Source: Xiphophorus maculatus (Eukaryota; Chordata; Actinopteri; Cyprinodontiformes; Poeciliidae). Taken from it: a stretch of 64,000 nt of DNA. The notes beneath the pieces are model-generated. The model saw only the letters and a list, made by a program, of their open reading frames with translations. It had not been told where the DNA came from and did no database searches. The stretch covers positions 6,701,882 through 6,765,881 of the forward strand of contig NC_036454.1 in the NCBI RefSeq assembly GCF_002775205.1. Direction: 5' to 3'. The position numbers and the translations under genes were made by a program. Numbering within the stretch: position 1 is the first letter of the stretch; the number at the start of each line of letters is the position of its first letter. Of the stretch, positions 45,501 to 56,900 are shown one piece after another.

Positions 45501-48500
45501 GATGTCCACAAATCTTTGTCTATATTCTTCTCAAGGGAGGAAATTCAATTTTATTATTGGGGGACAATAAACAAAGAGATTTCTTAAAATCAATTTTTTT
45601 GGGAGGAGTCAGCAAAGTTACAGTGAAATGTATCGTAAAATGTGCAGCAGGGGCCTTATCAGCACTGCATAGAGTTTACTGAATAAATTATAATCACTGA
45701 GCTTGAAATGGCATGGCCAAAATGTATTTAATAGTCAGACCATTACAATAATGTCCTTTATTAGTCCCGTATCTCCTATATATATGCATTGAGGACCAAC
45801 AATGACTAGTAGGTGGTAATGCCCATAAAGCGTGTTGTTTTCCTCATTAAACAAACTTTTGAGACACATAGAAGTCAGACTAAAATGTAAATGTATAGAT
45901 ATGAGTTTGGTTCATCTAATCTCTGCTGAAGAAAATTTGAAGCTCTAGATGAAAACAAGTTTTAATGAGTAACCCCACTTAATAAAATTCCTCATAAATA
46001 TTGGAAAATCTACCTCATTCTAGCACAAAGTCAATCAATTTTTTTAATTATTATTTTCATAATTTCAGTTTCAGTTTTCTGGTGACTGGAAACACAGCTG
46101 TAGACAGAAACTCTTATTTCTCAAATAGTTTTGGTGTTGGAAGAAACCTTTGGAGATGATATATTTTTTTGTTTCTGTATTCCCAGGCGCTCCGTACCCA
46201 CAGGGCGATCCGATGGTCTCAGTTCTGGAGGGAACCAACGTGACTCTTTCCTGCCGTGAGATCAGCTCAGTACCGGCTGCCAACACCACGTGGAGGAAAG
46301 GCCAAAGTGAGGAGCCGATTGTTCCCGGATCCAAGTACATCCTGTCCGTTGAAGGCCCTGACCTCAAGCTGACCATAGTCAACATCAGCAAGTACGACGA
46401 AGTGTACTACTTCTGCCGCAGCGAGAACGCGCTCGGGATCCGCGAGCTGGAAGTCTTCCTCACTGTGAAAGGTGAGTTTATTATAAAAGCATATATGAAG
46501 TTATGTGAAGGGCGTGGCTGGAGTAAATGGAAAGTTGATGAGATTTAATCTAGAAGCCGGTCAGTCCAGGTGTTGACTCCACGTCTGGAATGCTGACAGA
46601 CCTGCCGCTCCACCGTTTAACCGTCCTAAAATCCTGTCATTGTTTTTTTTAAATTTTCTCAGCATCATCGTCGGCGTACACTGGAGCAGTGATCGGTGTG
46701 TTCCTAGCTGCCCTGATCACGGGCTGCGCTTTCATCGTGGCTAAAATACTTTACTCCAGGAGACACACAATCTGCCTGGGTAACTTGTTTCTCATAATAC
46801 AGTGTTTGCTCATTTTAAACCATAGATAATGGACCAGTGCTGGTATTTGAGACATTGGTCTATACTAACCTCTTTTTTTATTATTATTATTCTTTCAGGA
46901 GGAGGTTTCATGTGAGTATCTCAATCTGGATACATATTTTACATTTGTAATCATAAAAAATGTCTTTGCAGCTATCCCTACTAATGCTGCCTGTGGTTGG
47001 TTGCATTTTACAGTTCTCAGGATGAGGGGGCAAATTAAAGTGCAGTATTACCTCAGTATAAACTATTAATTATTAAATTGACATTCTTGAACTCTTTTGT
47101 TTCATGACTAAAAGTAAAATGCTTTCACCAAGATAAACCCACGTCTACAACTTCCAAAACAAACTCAGAGGTAGAAACTTTCTGAAATACTGTCATCCCA
47201 GGTGTCATAAATATAGATTAATTAGATTGTTAATAAACAAAACATAAAATAAAAGTGGGTATAAAATAACGATCTAACTGGATTATTAATGATCAAATGA
47301 GAAAAATTAAAAGTCTTTCATTTATAATGACATTATTTCAGTTAGATAATATTCAACACCATCAGCTTAAGCATTATAAGTCAATACATACTTTGTTGTC
47401 TCAGGAATAAAATTCCACCATGTTTAAATTGAAGGATGGCAATTTCAAATTCCTGGTTAAAAATACACTTATGTATTTTATATATCTTAAAAATAATAAG
47501 TAAAATTCATGAACACAATACTTTTCCTAAAAATCTAAAAACAGCAAAGTGAATTATTTTCTAAAGAACTGGAGGAGAAGCTTGATGAATGACTGAAGCC
47601 CACACTAGAAGTCACTTTCAGTGGCAGTGAAGCACGGAGATGGTAGTATTATGGGGTGGGGTTGCAAGAGCGTGGACATAGATTAGCAAGATTAGCAATC
47701 TTGGGTTCCGAAGAAGAAAAAAACCCAGCAAGATGATTCAAAATCAACTACAGGAACTTTTCTAAAAGGAAAAACGTGAAAAATCCGACCAAGTTTTAAT
47801 TTGAAAGACAAAGCTACAAAGAACAAGAAAAAAATGTATTTAAAAAAATATAGAACAAAATGTAGATGCATTAATAGTTTACTTTGACATTTAACTTCTA
47901 CTAATAATAATTAAACGACCATTTGTTATTATGGTTTTTTAATTTTAGGGGTACTGGTAAAAACTTAAAATTATCACATTGAACAACAAATTCACAAATG
48001 ATCTAATTTACTACATACGTTTTTTTATCTGTAGTTTTTAAAGCTTCTATTCTGTTTTAATTTTTACATGTTCTTGCAGTATTTAGCTTCTGCTTTTTAT
48101 CTGGTAATAGCAATAGACTGAGATTCAAAGTGTTTTGTCTTTTTTATGAATGAAAGTTGAAAGATGATGAAACGGTTTTGGAAAATAAAAAACAGCTGAT
48201 TTTTTTTAGGGAATCTGCTGCTAGTCACTGCAGATCTCTGGAGACTACCAGCAGATCTCCAGAGATCTGCAGTGTGTGCTCACTGATGGGAGTGGTTCTT
48301 ATCGCCAACAACTGCCATGATATGCATTTGAACTGTTGCCAAACCCTTCTGAGAACAACCATCGCTTCTCAGAAAGCCAAAAAAAAAAAACCTCACACTT
48401 TGTATACTAGAAATATCTGAAAATTTTTGATAACTAGCGTGAATTTATGTTGACATTTATAATATATATCTTTTTCACTTAATTTAAGTTATACACAACA

Positions 48501-50456
48501 AAATTAGATGGGTAAACTACAAAAACATTCCAAAATTAAACTCCCAGACGTAACTACATACTTTATGTTCCTTCACATTGGCTCAGTGTCTCAGCCACAA
48601 ATATTTCCACATAACTTTCTTTATCCTTTACACTGATGGTGATGAGTTTACCTCCCATACACCAGAATCTGGCATAATAAATCATCTGTAGAAAATGTAA
48701 AATATGAATAATTTACAGCTGCTTCTACAGCTGAATCACTTTTAATTTGTTTCCATTTTCTCTTCAATTTTAAACCTAAAACATGTATAGAAATGACATG
48801 CCGACATACAGAAAAGGTGTAAGAAAGAAAGTTTAAGTTAATAAGAAAAAAACAACAAAAAAATCCATCCTTAGTGAGTATTAAAATCTTTTTGTAGTTC
48901 TTCTGTTAATTTACTGAAAAACACTGTTTTTATTTTACATTTAGTCTTTAGTGTTCCAGCAGAGTTTGGGAAAATTTGAAACCTTGTTTGTTTACATCTA
49001 AACCTGTTTGTGGCGGTGTTGTGCTTCATCGCTTTTGCTTGGGAATTCCAGCATTTCTTGGTAGGTTGCCACCGACCACAGCTAGTTGTTTGCCTCTCAA
49101 AGGCATCCTTGTGCTCAGGGATCGGCTCCAAAAACAAAGCTTCTTTCATCCGAACAGTTTATTTTCAAAGTTGTGTTGCAATCAAGATTCAGTATATTTT
49201 CACTTCCTTTGGAATTTCAAGACAGACTCGTGATGGGTGTTAAAAAAATGATCTCATGCCCTGAGTTGTAGGTCAAATGCGAGGTTCAGTTTTCCTTTTT
49301 GCAGGCAAGCTGAGGACAGAGGAGACGTGGTGGACCTGGTGGAATCGGACGATGAGCAGATCTTTCAAGACGCCGTCCCCCGACTGCCTCCTTTAACCAA
49401 CGGTCGCCACACGACACTCGTCCAGATACATCGGATCCCTTCCAGTAAGATGTTCTTAAGTTGTTGTTTTTTAAAGGGAGTTTTTAATTATATTCAAGCA
49501 ATTTGAGTCCAGAACAGTTTCTTGTTTAAGCTTTGTTATCTGCATGCTCCATAAATCCTAAAAAAACACAGTGCTTAAGCTGCATTTTGCTTCAGGAGTT
49601 TGATAAAATGTTATTTCACAGCTTTCTTTTGGCATCTGGGTTTATTGAAATCGGCTCTTTTTCAAAATCTTTATTTCTGAAGCTTAATAAATCTGGTCTT
49701 TCTACGTAACGCTAACTACAGATTCTACAAAGGACTTTGGTACACCTTTTATTCAGATTTTAAAAATTATAAAAAAATATATAAATGCCTGTGGTTTCGT
49801 ATAATTTTATTAAATGCAATTGAAACAAATGGCAATATAGCATTAGGATGTACAACTGTACTTATGGTAAACGTCCAAAAATGTACTTTTTTCTGTGAAT
49901 GTTACCTTTCAGAAATAGATAAGCTAACTAGTATATATTCAAAGATTGTTGCACTTTACTTGTGGTTTGATATGCTCCATTTCAGGAAATAAATCACTTT
50001 GACAAAACCACAGGTCCATCTTACAGCTCTTGTATAAATGTGTTTCAAAGACCAAATATCTGAATTTCTGAATGAGTTTGCTGTTTACTAATAGAAAATG
50101 GAGAAAATAGTCACTCTATTGGCTTAAAACACAAGTCTTAATATGGCAATAAAAAGAAATGAAGTTTCCTCTACTTCCAAGTAAACTTATTTAATTCTCA
50201 GAAATTTTGATTTTTTTCTTTTGAATGGTGAAATAAAATTAAAGATAGTGTGTAAACTGAAACATGTTTCCTTGACATAGGAACCCTGGTTTAAGCACTC
50301 GGGTGTTTAGGAATATAATGCATCCCTCTGTGTCCAGGTGAGGATCACGAGGTCATCGTTGAAACACATCCAGAGCCGCCTGAACAGAAAGAAGAGCCGA
50401 CTGAAGAGCTAACAGAAGAATCCAGAGAAGAGGTGGAGGAACTCGTATCATTTTAG
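39535..50456 (+). CDS. vsig10: V-set and immunoglobulin domain-containing protein 10
   Basis: Single-pass type I membrane protein of the immunoglobulin superfamily; no firm biochemical role is known. Exons: 39535-39586, 39662-39973, 41294-41599, 42535-42789, 46187-46471, 46663-46779, 46899-46911, 49305-49444, 50338-50456. Total 1599 nt, 532 aa (human about 540). Exon 1 encodes a signal peptide (hydrophobic residues 3-17). Exons 2-5 each encode one Ig domain flanked by phase-1 introns, the classic shuffling arrangement; the first domain has its disulphide pair at C42 and C102. Many N-X-S/T sites are visible. Exon 6 holds a transmembrane helix (about 409-433) followed by basic KILYSRRH. The cytoplasmic tail of about 95 residues is Glu/Asp-rich and ends EELVSF. 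Exon 7 is a 13-nt microexon needed to keep frame. Synteny between pebp1 and wsb2 supports the name. Confidence 0.92.
40430..40830. repeat. dispersed repeat with 'ATCGGCCGATAC' core
   Basis: GATATTGATACCGATATCTGAGG and GTATCGGCCGATACAG are motifs of an abundant fish repeat, followed by CTTTTGCGCGTTTGGCC. The right limit is uncertain. It lies in vsig10 intron 2. Confidence 0.4.
41690..41800. repeat. dispersed repeat with 'ACTGAGGTAAGAGTAG' motif
   Basis: ATTTTACTGAGGTAAGAGTAGTGACCCTTCATCTTAAAATGACTCAGTACAGAGTAG resembles the TTTACTCAAGTAAAAGTAG...AAAATGACTCAAGTAAAAGTA unit common in fish genomes. It lies in vsig10 intron 3. Confidence 0.45.
46899..46911 (+). other. vsig10: 13-nt microexon of vsig10
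   Basis: Flanked by a pyrimidine-rich acceptor ending TTTCAG and a strong donor GTGAGT. It joins phase 1 to phase 2 and encodes part of Gly-Gly-Gly-Phe-Met just inside the membrane. Skipping it would join exon 6 (phase 1) to exon 8 (phase 2) and break the frame, so the exon is required for the acidic tail. Confidence 0.75.
47560..47900. repeat. probable degraded Tc1/mariner-type fragment
   Basis: CAGTGAAGCACGGAGATGGTAGTATTATGGGGTGGGG resembles the GAAGCATGGTGGTGGCAGCATCATGCTGTGGGG block of Tc1-type elements. The boundaries are not visible. It lies in vsig10 intron 7. Confidence 0.4.
48226..48274. repeat. perfect 19-bp hairpin in vsig10 intron 7
   Basis: CACTGCAGATCTCTGGAGA (48226-48244) is exactly repeated in reverse complement at 48256-48274 across an 11-nt loop. 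It is the longest perfect stem found in the window, and GC-richer than its AT-rich surroundings. Confidence 0.8.
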
Positions 50457-52095
50457 GGACAAGATGCTTGAAAATTAATGCGTCATTTCTAATGACAACT
50501 GAATTAGACTCCAAAATGGGTTGTTTTTTTTTAGCGGTGTTGTACATTTTTGTATGTTGATTTTAAACATTTTTTGTTTGTACAGAATTTTGAATGAGTG
50601 ACATTAAAGCAGGAAGTATGTGTGAGGAAACCACCTTTTTTGTTTGTTTTTCACATTCATCACACACTGTACAAACACTGCCTATCCCAGTACATAAAGC
50701 AGATCTGAACCGAAACTTAAAATATGTCACCATCAGTTCAGAGCTGTGAGACACAGACTGGCTCACTTCCAAAACCTGATCAGAATCAAAGCATTTTTAT
50801 GTCTGGAGACTCTGGATCAGGGATCTTCTTGTGTTCGCCAGAATCACACTGGTACTGCTGTTTTGCTTGGCGGAAAATTTTAATCAGGTTATGTAAAAAA
50901 CTTAAATAGATTTTAAAGTAAACGGACAAAATTTGACAATAAAATGTAACCATATAAAATTTTTTTTTAATTCAGACAAAACAAATCAAACATTCTCTGA
51001 AGCACTAAAATTGATTCTTGTGCTTTAAATTGAATAAACATCAAACACACATCTAAATAATTTCTAATTTATTGCCCATTATATCTAATTCACATTATGC
51101 ACATTTACCGAGTCCCTCAGTTTGCACATTACATTTTTTATGTGGGATCTTTTTAGTAGGTCAAAGCAAGTTAAAAGCAGTTAAATAATGTATTACACTG
51201 TCAAAAGCAGATCCAGCATAAAAACTAGTCTGGCTGGAAATGAGCCGTGTGAGCTTAATGTGAATAATTCATGGTGTGTATGCATGTTAGGAGTTGGATG
51301 CCAACCAATGTTTTTTTGTTGTTTTTTTTTTTAGCCAAATATGCTGCTTACATGACTACAAGAAGATAACTGATGTTAAAACTCGCTACCTGAGACATTG
51401 ATAGTTGTCATAAATTGCAGAAATTGTGTTTATATTTCTTAAAGTCAGATATATCAAAAGAAATAAATGGAACTTTGTCCTTTTTTTTTAACTTGACTGG
51501 AATGTTCTAAATCCTTTTTAACTAAATTTATGCAATAAATAAAAAAAATCTGACTATTAAAGTCACTTTATTAATAAAACATTGACATATACATTTGCCA
51601 AGCATTGATTGAATTGATTGCAGCTGGTTTGTGTCAGAATTACTGTTGGCCTTTATCATACAATGCTTCAAGATTAGACTCCACTAGACATAAGGGATAT
51701 TTTTTATTTTATTTATGTACTGTAATAATCACAGTCCTGATTTTATTACAAATTGCCTACATAAAAACAAAACCCATATACATAAAACATCCTTCGGAGC
51801 CTTTAGGACCATCTTTTTATAACAGATTTTCATCTGTCTGTGGATTTTGCTAATTCTGGTAACTGCTTAAATTGTATACTTTAATTTAAAATGTAACAAC
51901 GATTGCAGTCTTGCTCTATAAAACCTCGTATCTCAAGCCAAAGGACAAAGAGGAGAAGGAAACTGATGCTTTTGGACAACAGCTCTGACCTGCAATAGTG
52001 GAATGAATCTGTTATACAACTAATATCAAAACATCTTTGCTATGGAGGATTATCTATTTAATCCTTCACATAATTTATGCATTTACTGTTTGCCA

Positions 52096-52139
52096 TATCT
52101 CAGTATGGTATCATTTTCAAATTGCACCATACTGAGATA
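52096..52139. repeat. perfect 14-bp inverted repeat, 16-nt spacer
   Basis: TATCTCAGTATGGT (52096-52109) and its exact complement at 52126-52139, in the vsig10-wsb2 intergenic region. Confidence 0.75.
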
Positions 52140-53902
52140 CTTGAAGTTGATCCAAACGGTCAGCGATCCTTCCACACCCATGTACTAAAGTCATTTTGTT
52201 GGCTCTTAGCTCTACATACAATGCATTTGAATTCCTTCAACTTCTCCGTCAAGCTCTTAAGGCTTACATAAATGTCTGAGTTGCTCAGATCAGGTATCTC
52301 AGTTAAACCTAGAATTAAATCAAAGGCTGCTAAGCTTTCTTTTTGACTTTGTCTGACATCATGGAGTCAACATATTGTTTTCTAATTCAAAATCAGACCT
52401 TAAGCACAACCACCAAGAGTTAGATCTTTTATTTTCTTGTATCTAGTCTGTTAAATTATCCAGTTAAGCTCATCAAGAGTGTTTAGCAAAAATAATATGA
52501 CTCAGATTAATCTTAGTCATGCTAGTGTCTGAATAATGGTAAGTCATCATATCAGGGAGTCAGGTCTGGTTTCCTTCACCTTCACTCAATAAATGAAGGG
52601 CCATCTTTTTATAAGGAAAGAAAACATCTGTGAAAAGTCTAATGTAACATATGAGGACATCAGGCAGAATATGGGCACAAATGCATCTTTCAAATGGTTA
52701 ATGACCCTAAAAAGAGGCCTAAGAACAACAAAGTCAATGTTTTGAAGTGGCCATCATAAAGTACTGATCTCAGTTCCATAAAAAAATGTGAGCTGATCCA
52801 AAAAGTTGAGAGAGAAGTGCTGAGCTGAACGAGGCGGCTGTTAATGTTAATTAAATATTTGGAAGCGCGACCAACAGGGACTGAACGGCTTCGTTCATTT
52901 CCTCGGCTGCCATTGATAAAACTACAGGCAGAATACAATTCTAAAAGAGCGCAGAAAATCAACATCACTGTTCACAACGTCTCCCTCTGTTCACTGAATG
53001 GCCCGGTTTAATAGATGAAGTATTTTATAAAAGTTATACAGTTTAAAGCAAGTGCCAAACTCATTTAAGATGATAAATATTGATAAAACCCATTAACAAA
53101 TTGCAAAGATATAAAGATATAGCTGACTCTGCATTCAATGAGAACTTAATGATTAATATCAATATTATTATGAACACGTTTTCATATTGATTTAATTTGA
53201 CAGTGTAGAGATAAAAGCTGCTTTGATTTGATTGACGAAATAATATTGAAGCTCCTGCTGTTCACCCTGAAGGTTCTATTTATTTAGCACTTCAGAGTCT
53301 AGAGGACCACATGTGTTGGCCAGATTTGGCCTCTGGGTCTTGAGTTTGACACGTGTCATTTAAAGTTCTAAATATAAAGAAATTAATAAAAAGGATATTT
53401 CGTTATTCTGAATTTGTAACTGACCTGAAGAGAAAAGGTTTAGTCTGACTTCTGGTTTAGTCTTTACATGGAGTCTGTGTGTTATTGTGTTTGCCTTGTT
53501 TTTTCTACTGTATTTAAGTTGTTTTTTTGTTTTTTTTACTCACATTGTGTGAAGTGCATGAAGTTCACATGCAATAAAACGTGGCATGAATAAAACTGCA
53601 ACCACTTAGCCACATTAAACAATAACGGGTGGGGGGGAAAAAAAACAAAAAACGTTTGTTGGAATGTTTTTATATCTTCCTGGGAGGTGTGGTCAAGGCT
53701 TGCATTGGGTTACGTAACAATAGAAAACGTGACTACGTTGGGCGACGTTGACAGTCAACAGTACTAAGTGACTCAGGCGTCAGGAAATCAGCTGAACATT
53801 TCGGCTCTGACTGCTGCATTTTTCACATAGCGAACGTCCGACTTCAGAGAGGAAGGAGCTCCATCTCTGCGTGAGTTGGTGAAACTCTCTGGTTGGGTTT
53901 TG

Positions 53903-53947
53903 ATGGAAAGGAGCGCTCAAGCTAAACGGACAGACCCGCAAGTCTGA
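53903..53947 (+). other. upstream ORF in wsb2 leader
   Basis: ATG at 53903 opens a 14-codon frame that ends in TGA 22 nt before the wsb2 start codon. G at +4 gives fair initiation context, but -3 is not a purine. A further ATG immediately followed by TGA lies at 53951. Whether both are inside the transcript depends on the true transcription start. Confidence 0.3.
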
Positions 53948-53968
53948 AGAATGTGAAGAAGGGAAACG

Positions 53969-56900
53969 ATGTGCTCTACGGAAAGCAACACGGAGCCGCA
54001 GCCGACATGTAAGTGCTTATTTGTGAATGATCTCTGAGCGGAGCTCCGTTACCAGGCAGCGCTCCCTGGAGACAGGGCTTGAAACCTCCCAACAGGAGGA
54101 AAGAGAGGGGAAAAAAGGAAAGGAAAGGGGGAGGAATTGGTCCAAACGACCTGCTGACCCTCACTGCGAGATATGAGTCTGTCAAATAGCGGTCATGTTC
54201 CGATTTTCCATCTTCCTCCAGCGTCGGACCCAGCTCTCCTCCTGGAGCTGAAGACCAGGCGGCCTCCGTCGCTGCTGGACCTGGCGGGATGCGAGACGTG
54301 GAGCGTGGACTTCTCCCCGGACGGAGACTGGTTCGCCTGGTCGATGGGACACGGCATCGTGTGGGTGGTCGCCTGGCCTCTGGACTCCGAGTAGGTTCAC
54401 CTGCACGTCTGTTAATCCCGGCAGGGTGCGTTCACGTTCCCGTAGGACATTCGGACACCTTTGGCTGATGTCAGCTGCAGTCATATCGTTTAACGCGCTG
54501 GTGACTCCCAGGTTTTAAATATTTGAAGTGAATGTCGTTGTGCTCGGAAGTGATGCATGATTGCTCATTGGTTATGCTGCAACCAAAAGGAGCAATGTAA
54601 TCATAAAATCAGCCTAATATTTAAAATATGTGCTGAGTGGCATTTTAAAAATTTATCTTACAGAATATATAATGTTATATTACAGTAGCCTGAAAAATAC
54701 TTTATTGTTCTATGAATTTGATTATGCTTAGCGTGGGGCCCATTGTAGCCTTGAATTAGCTTTATATGGCCCCCAACTGCAAATTAATAATGGTATAAAT
54801 TTGAGCCTCCAGCAAATGGAGATGTTGCAGGTGAACTTTTTAAAGTAAAATTGTTAGTAAACCAAACAGTATTTTTTATTTTCATTAACCATGTTTTTTT
54901 TGGCCCCGTAAGGGGTCTTTTTTGTGGGCTCTAGTGTCCCTTTTTTCAAAGTAGGTTGACAGGAAAGGGGGAAGACATGCGGTAAACGTCGTCGGTTTCC
55001 GGGAGTCGAACCCGCGGCTACGTTGCCTCTGAATGTGGGTCGCTCTAACCCCTCCGCCACCACGGCACGCCCAACCATGTCTTTTACTTAGATGTTAATA
55101 TCATTGAAGTTAAACTTGGTGAAAGACAGCAAAGATTTCAGAAAGTTCTCATTTTTGTTGAGATTAAACGAACAAAATAGAAAACATTCGCCCAAAATAA
55201 AAAGAAATAAATAAATAGAAGCCTGTACACCTTTCTTTTATTAAGGAAAACATCTGGGACCATTTTCAGAACCTACAATACATTTCTTTCTACTTTGTTT
55301 CATGAAAATAATGCATGGTTCAATCACACAAATTAAAGATATGCAATAAAATTACTTAGCATTTTTAATTAGAAAATATGGCCATTGAGTGCTTTCATCT
55401 TGGTGATTTCCCCCTACAGTGCAAAAAGTTTGGATACCAATGTCCTGATTGAAAAAATTATTAATTTAATTTATTAAATTTATTAGTGCTTAGCTTTATA
55501 TTTTAAGTATTTCGTTTTAGTTTTCCAAACAATCGCCAGTAAATACCTGTTTTCATACTATTGATTGACCCACACCTCAATCAATTCCTATTTCTAGTCA
55601 TGGGTAGTGATAAATATTTCTCTTCGACCAATGTTCAGATAAAAAATTCAATCATATGAAATATTTCAGATCTGTTTCACATGTCTTGATGTAGTTTCCT
55701 TAACCCTCTATGGCATGACTTTTTATTTTTGTGGGGAAGAAATATTTTCCTGCATTCTTTGGGAGCTTGGTGGTCCCTAATTACATGTCAATCATAAAAT
55801 CGGACTCTGACACCTCCTGGAACCAGATTTGGGTTTGTTGCCTCAGGGTAACATTGGTCTAGAACACCAAGATTGTCTACACTGATTATGAGAAATGAAA
55901 TACAAATCAAACAAAAACTATATTCATAAAAGAACTATTTTTTGGACAAAAATATGTCAAAAATCATGCCCCCCAAAAAATAAAATAAAGGAGCAATGTG
56001 AGGTACAGCTATGTGGTTTGTTGCCTGAGGGCAACGCCATGCCATAGAGGGTTAAAAAAAAAAAAACTCTTTCTGCTTCTAAAAGTGACCATTTTTCACC
56101 CCATTTTTGGCCGATTTTGTCGTCTTTTTCCCCAGTATGTGCTCTTTCCTGGTCAAGTTGGTTAACAATATTGTACATCAGACCTAATATGATCAATATT
56201 TGAGTATTGCATCATGAAAAGTCAAACAAACCAAATGACTTCACCAGCACTGATATAAAAGCATCAAAGTGGGCGTTATTTGCTGAAAAACAACAGAAGC
56301 AGAATATCACACTTTCCCAGTACACAGCTAACAACAGAAGCAACTAAAACTGCCTCGCTTCATCACCGGCTCAAGCTGCACACCGCCTACATTTGGTATC
56401 TGTGTTCTTGATTGTACTCTCGCCCACAGAGAGGGGCAGGATGGAGAGACGGACAGGGCAGATAAGAGCTTCAGCTGTGGTCACCCAGTGTGGGCGCTCG
56501 CCTTCGGACCCAGACCTCCCAGGTCGGCGGCAGCGGCTCATCCGACTAAGCTGTCTAAAGGACAGAAAGGGAAGAGCACTCTGCTCCTGGCCACCGGCTT
56601 GGAGAACGGGGTGATCAAGGTGTGGAACGTGCTAACAGGTTCGTAATGTTTGTGTTTCCTGTGGTGCATTGAGCTTAAAAAAAAAATCTAGATCAGGTTT
56701 TAATTACATTCTCTTCATTTCCAGGGAATGCTGTTTTTGATCTCCACGGCCACGAGGGCGTCGTCAGGAATCTGGTTTTTCCACAGAACGGATCGCTCAC
56801 GCTCATCTCATCCTCCCGGGACAAAACTTTGAGGATTTGGGACCTGGCTCACAAAGGTACACAATTTTCTCAGAAGCACTTAGATTTTAAATTTTTTTAA

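Larger units (their letters stand above)
50457..53968. other. vsig10 3' UTR and vsig10-wsb2 intergenic region
   Basis: Candidate vsig10 poly(A) signals are AATAAA at 50938-50943 and 51462-51467; I cannot choose between them. Beyond these the region is AT-rich. It contains a perfect 14-bp hairpin at 52096-52139 and, near 53290-53360, the 'GGCCAGATTTGGCC...TTGAGTTTGACACGTG' sequence typical of a dispersed vertebrate repeat. The last 300 bases (about 53690-53968) are CpG-richer and carry a TGACTCAG (AP-1-like) motif near 53769; they should hold the wsb2 promoter and 5' UTR. Confidence 0.5.

Noticed and set aside
55000..55073. tRNA gene on the minus strand
   Set aside because: A and B boxes are present, but the acceptor arm does not pair well and a SINE-type body and AT-rich tail follow, so a tRNA-derived SINE explains it better.
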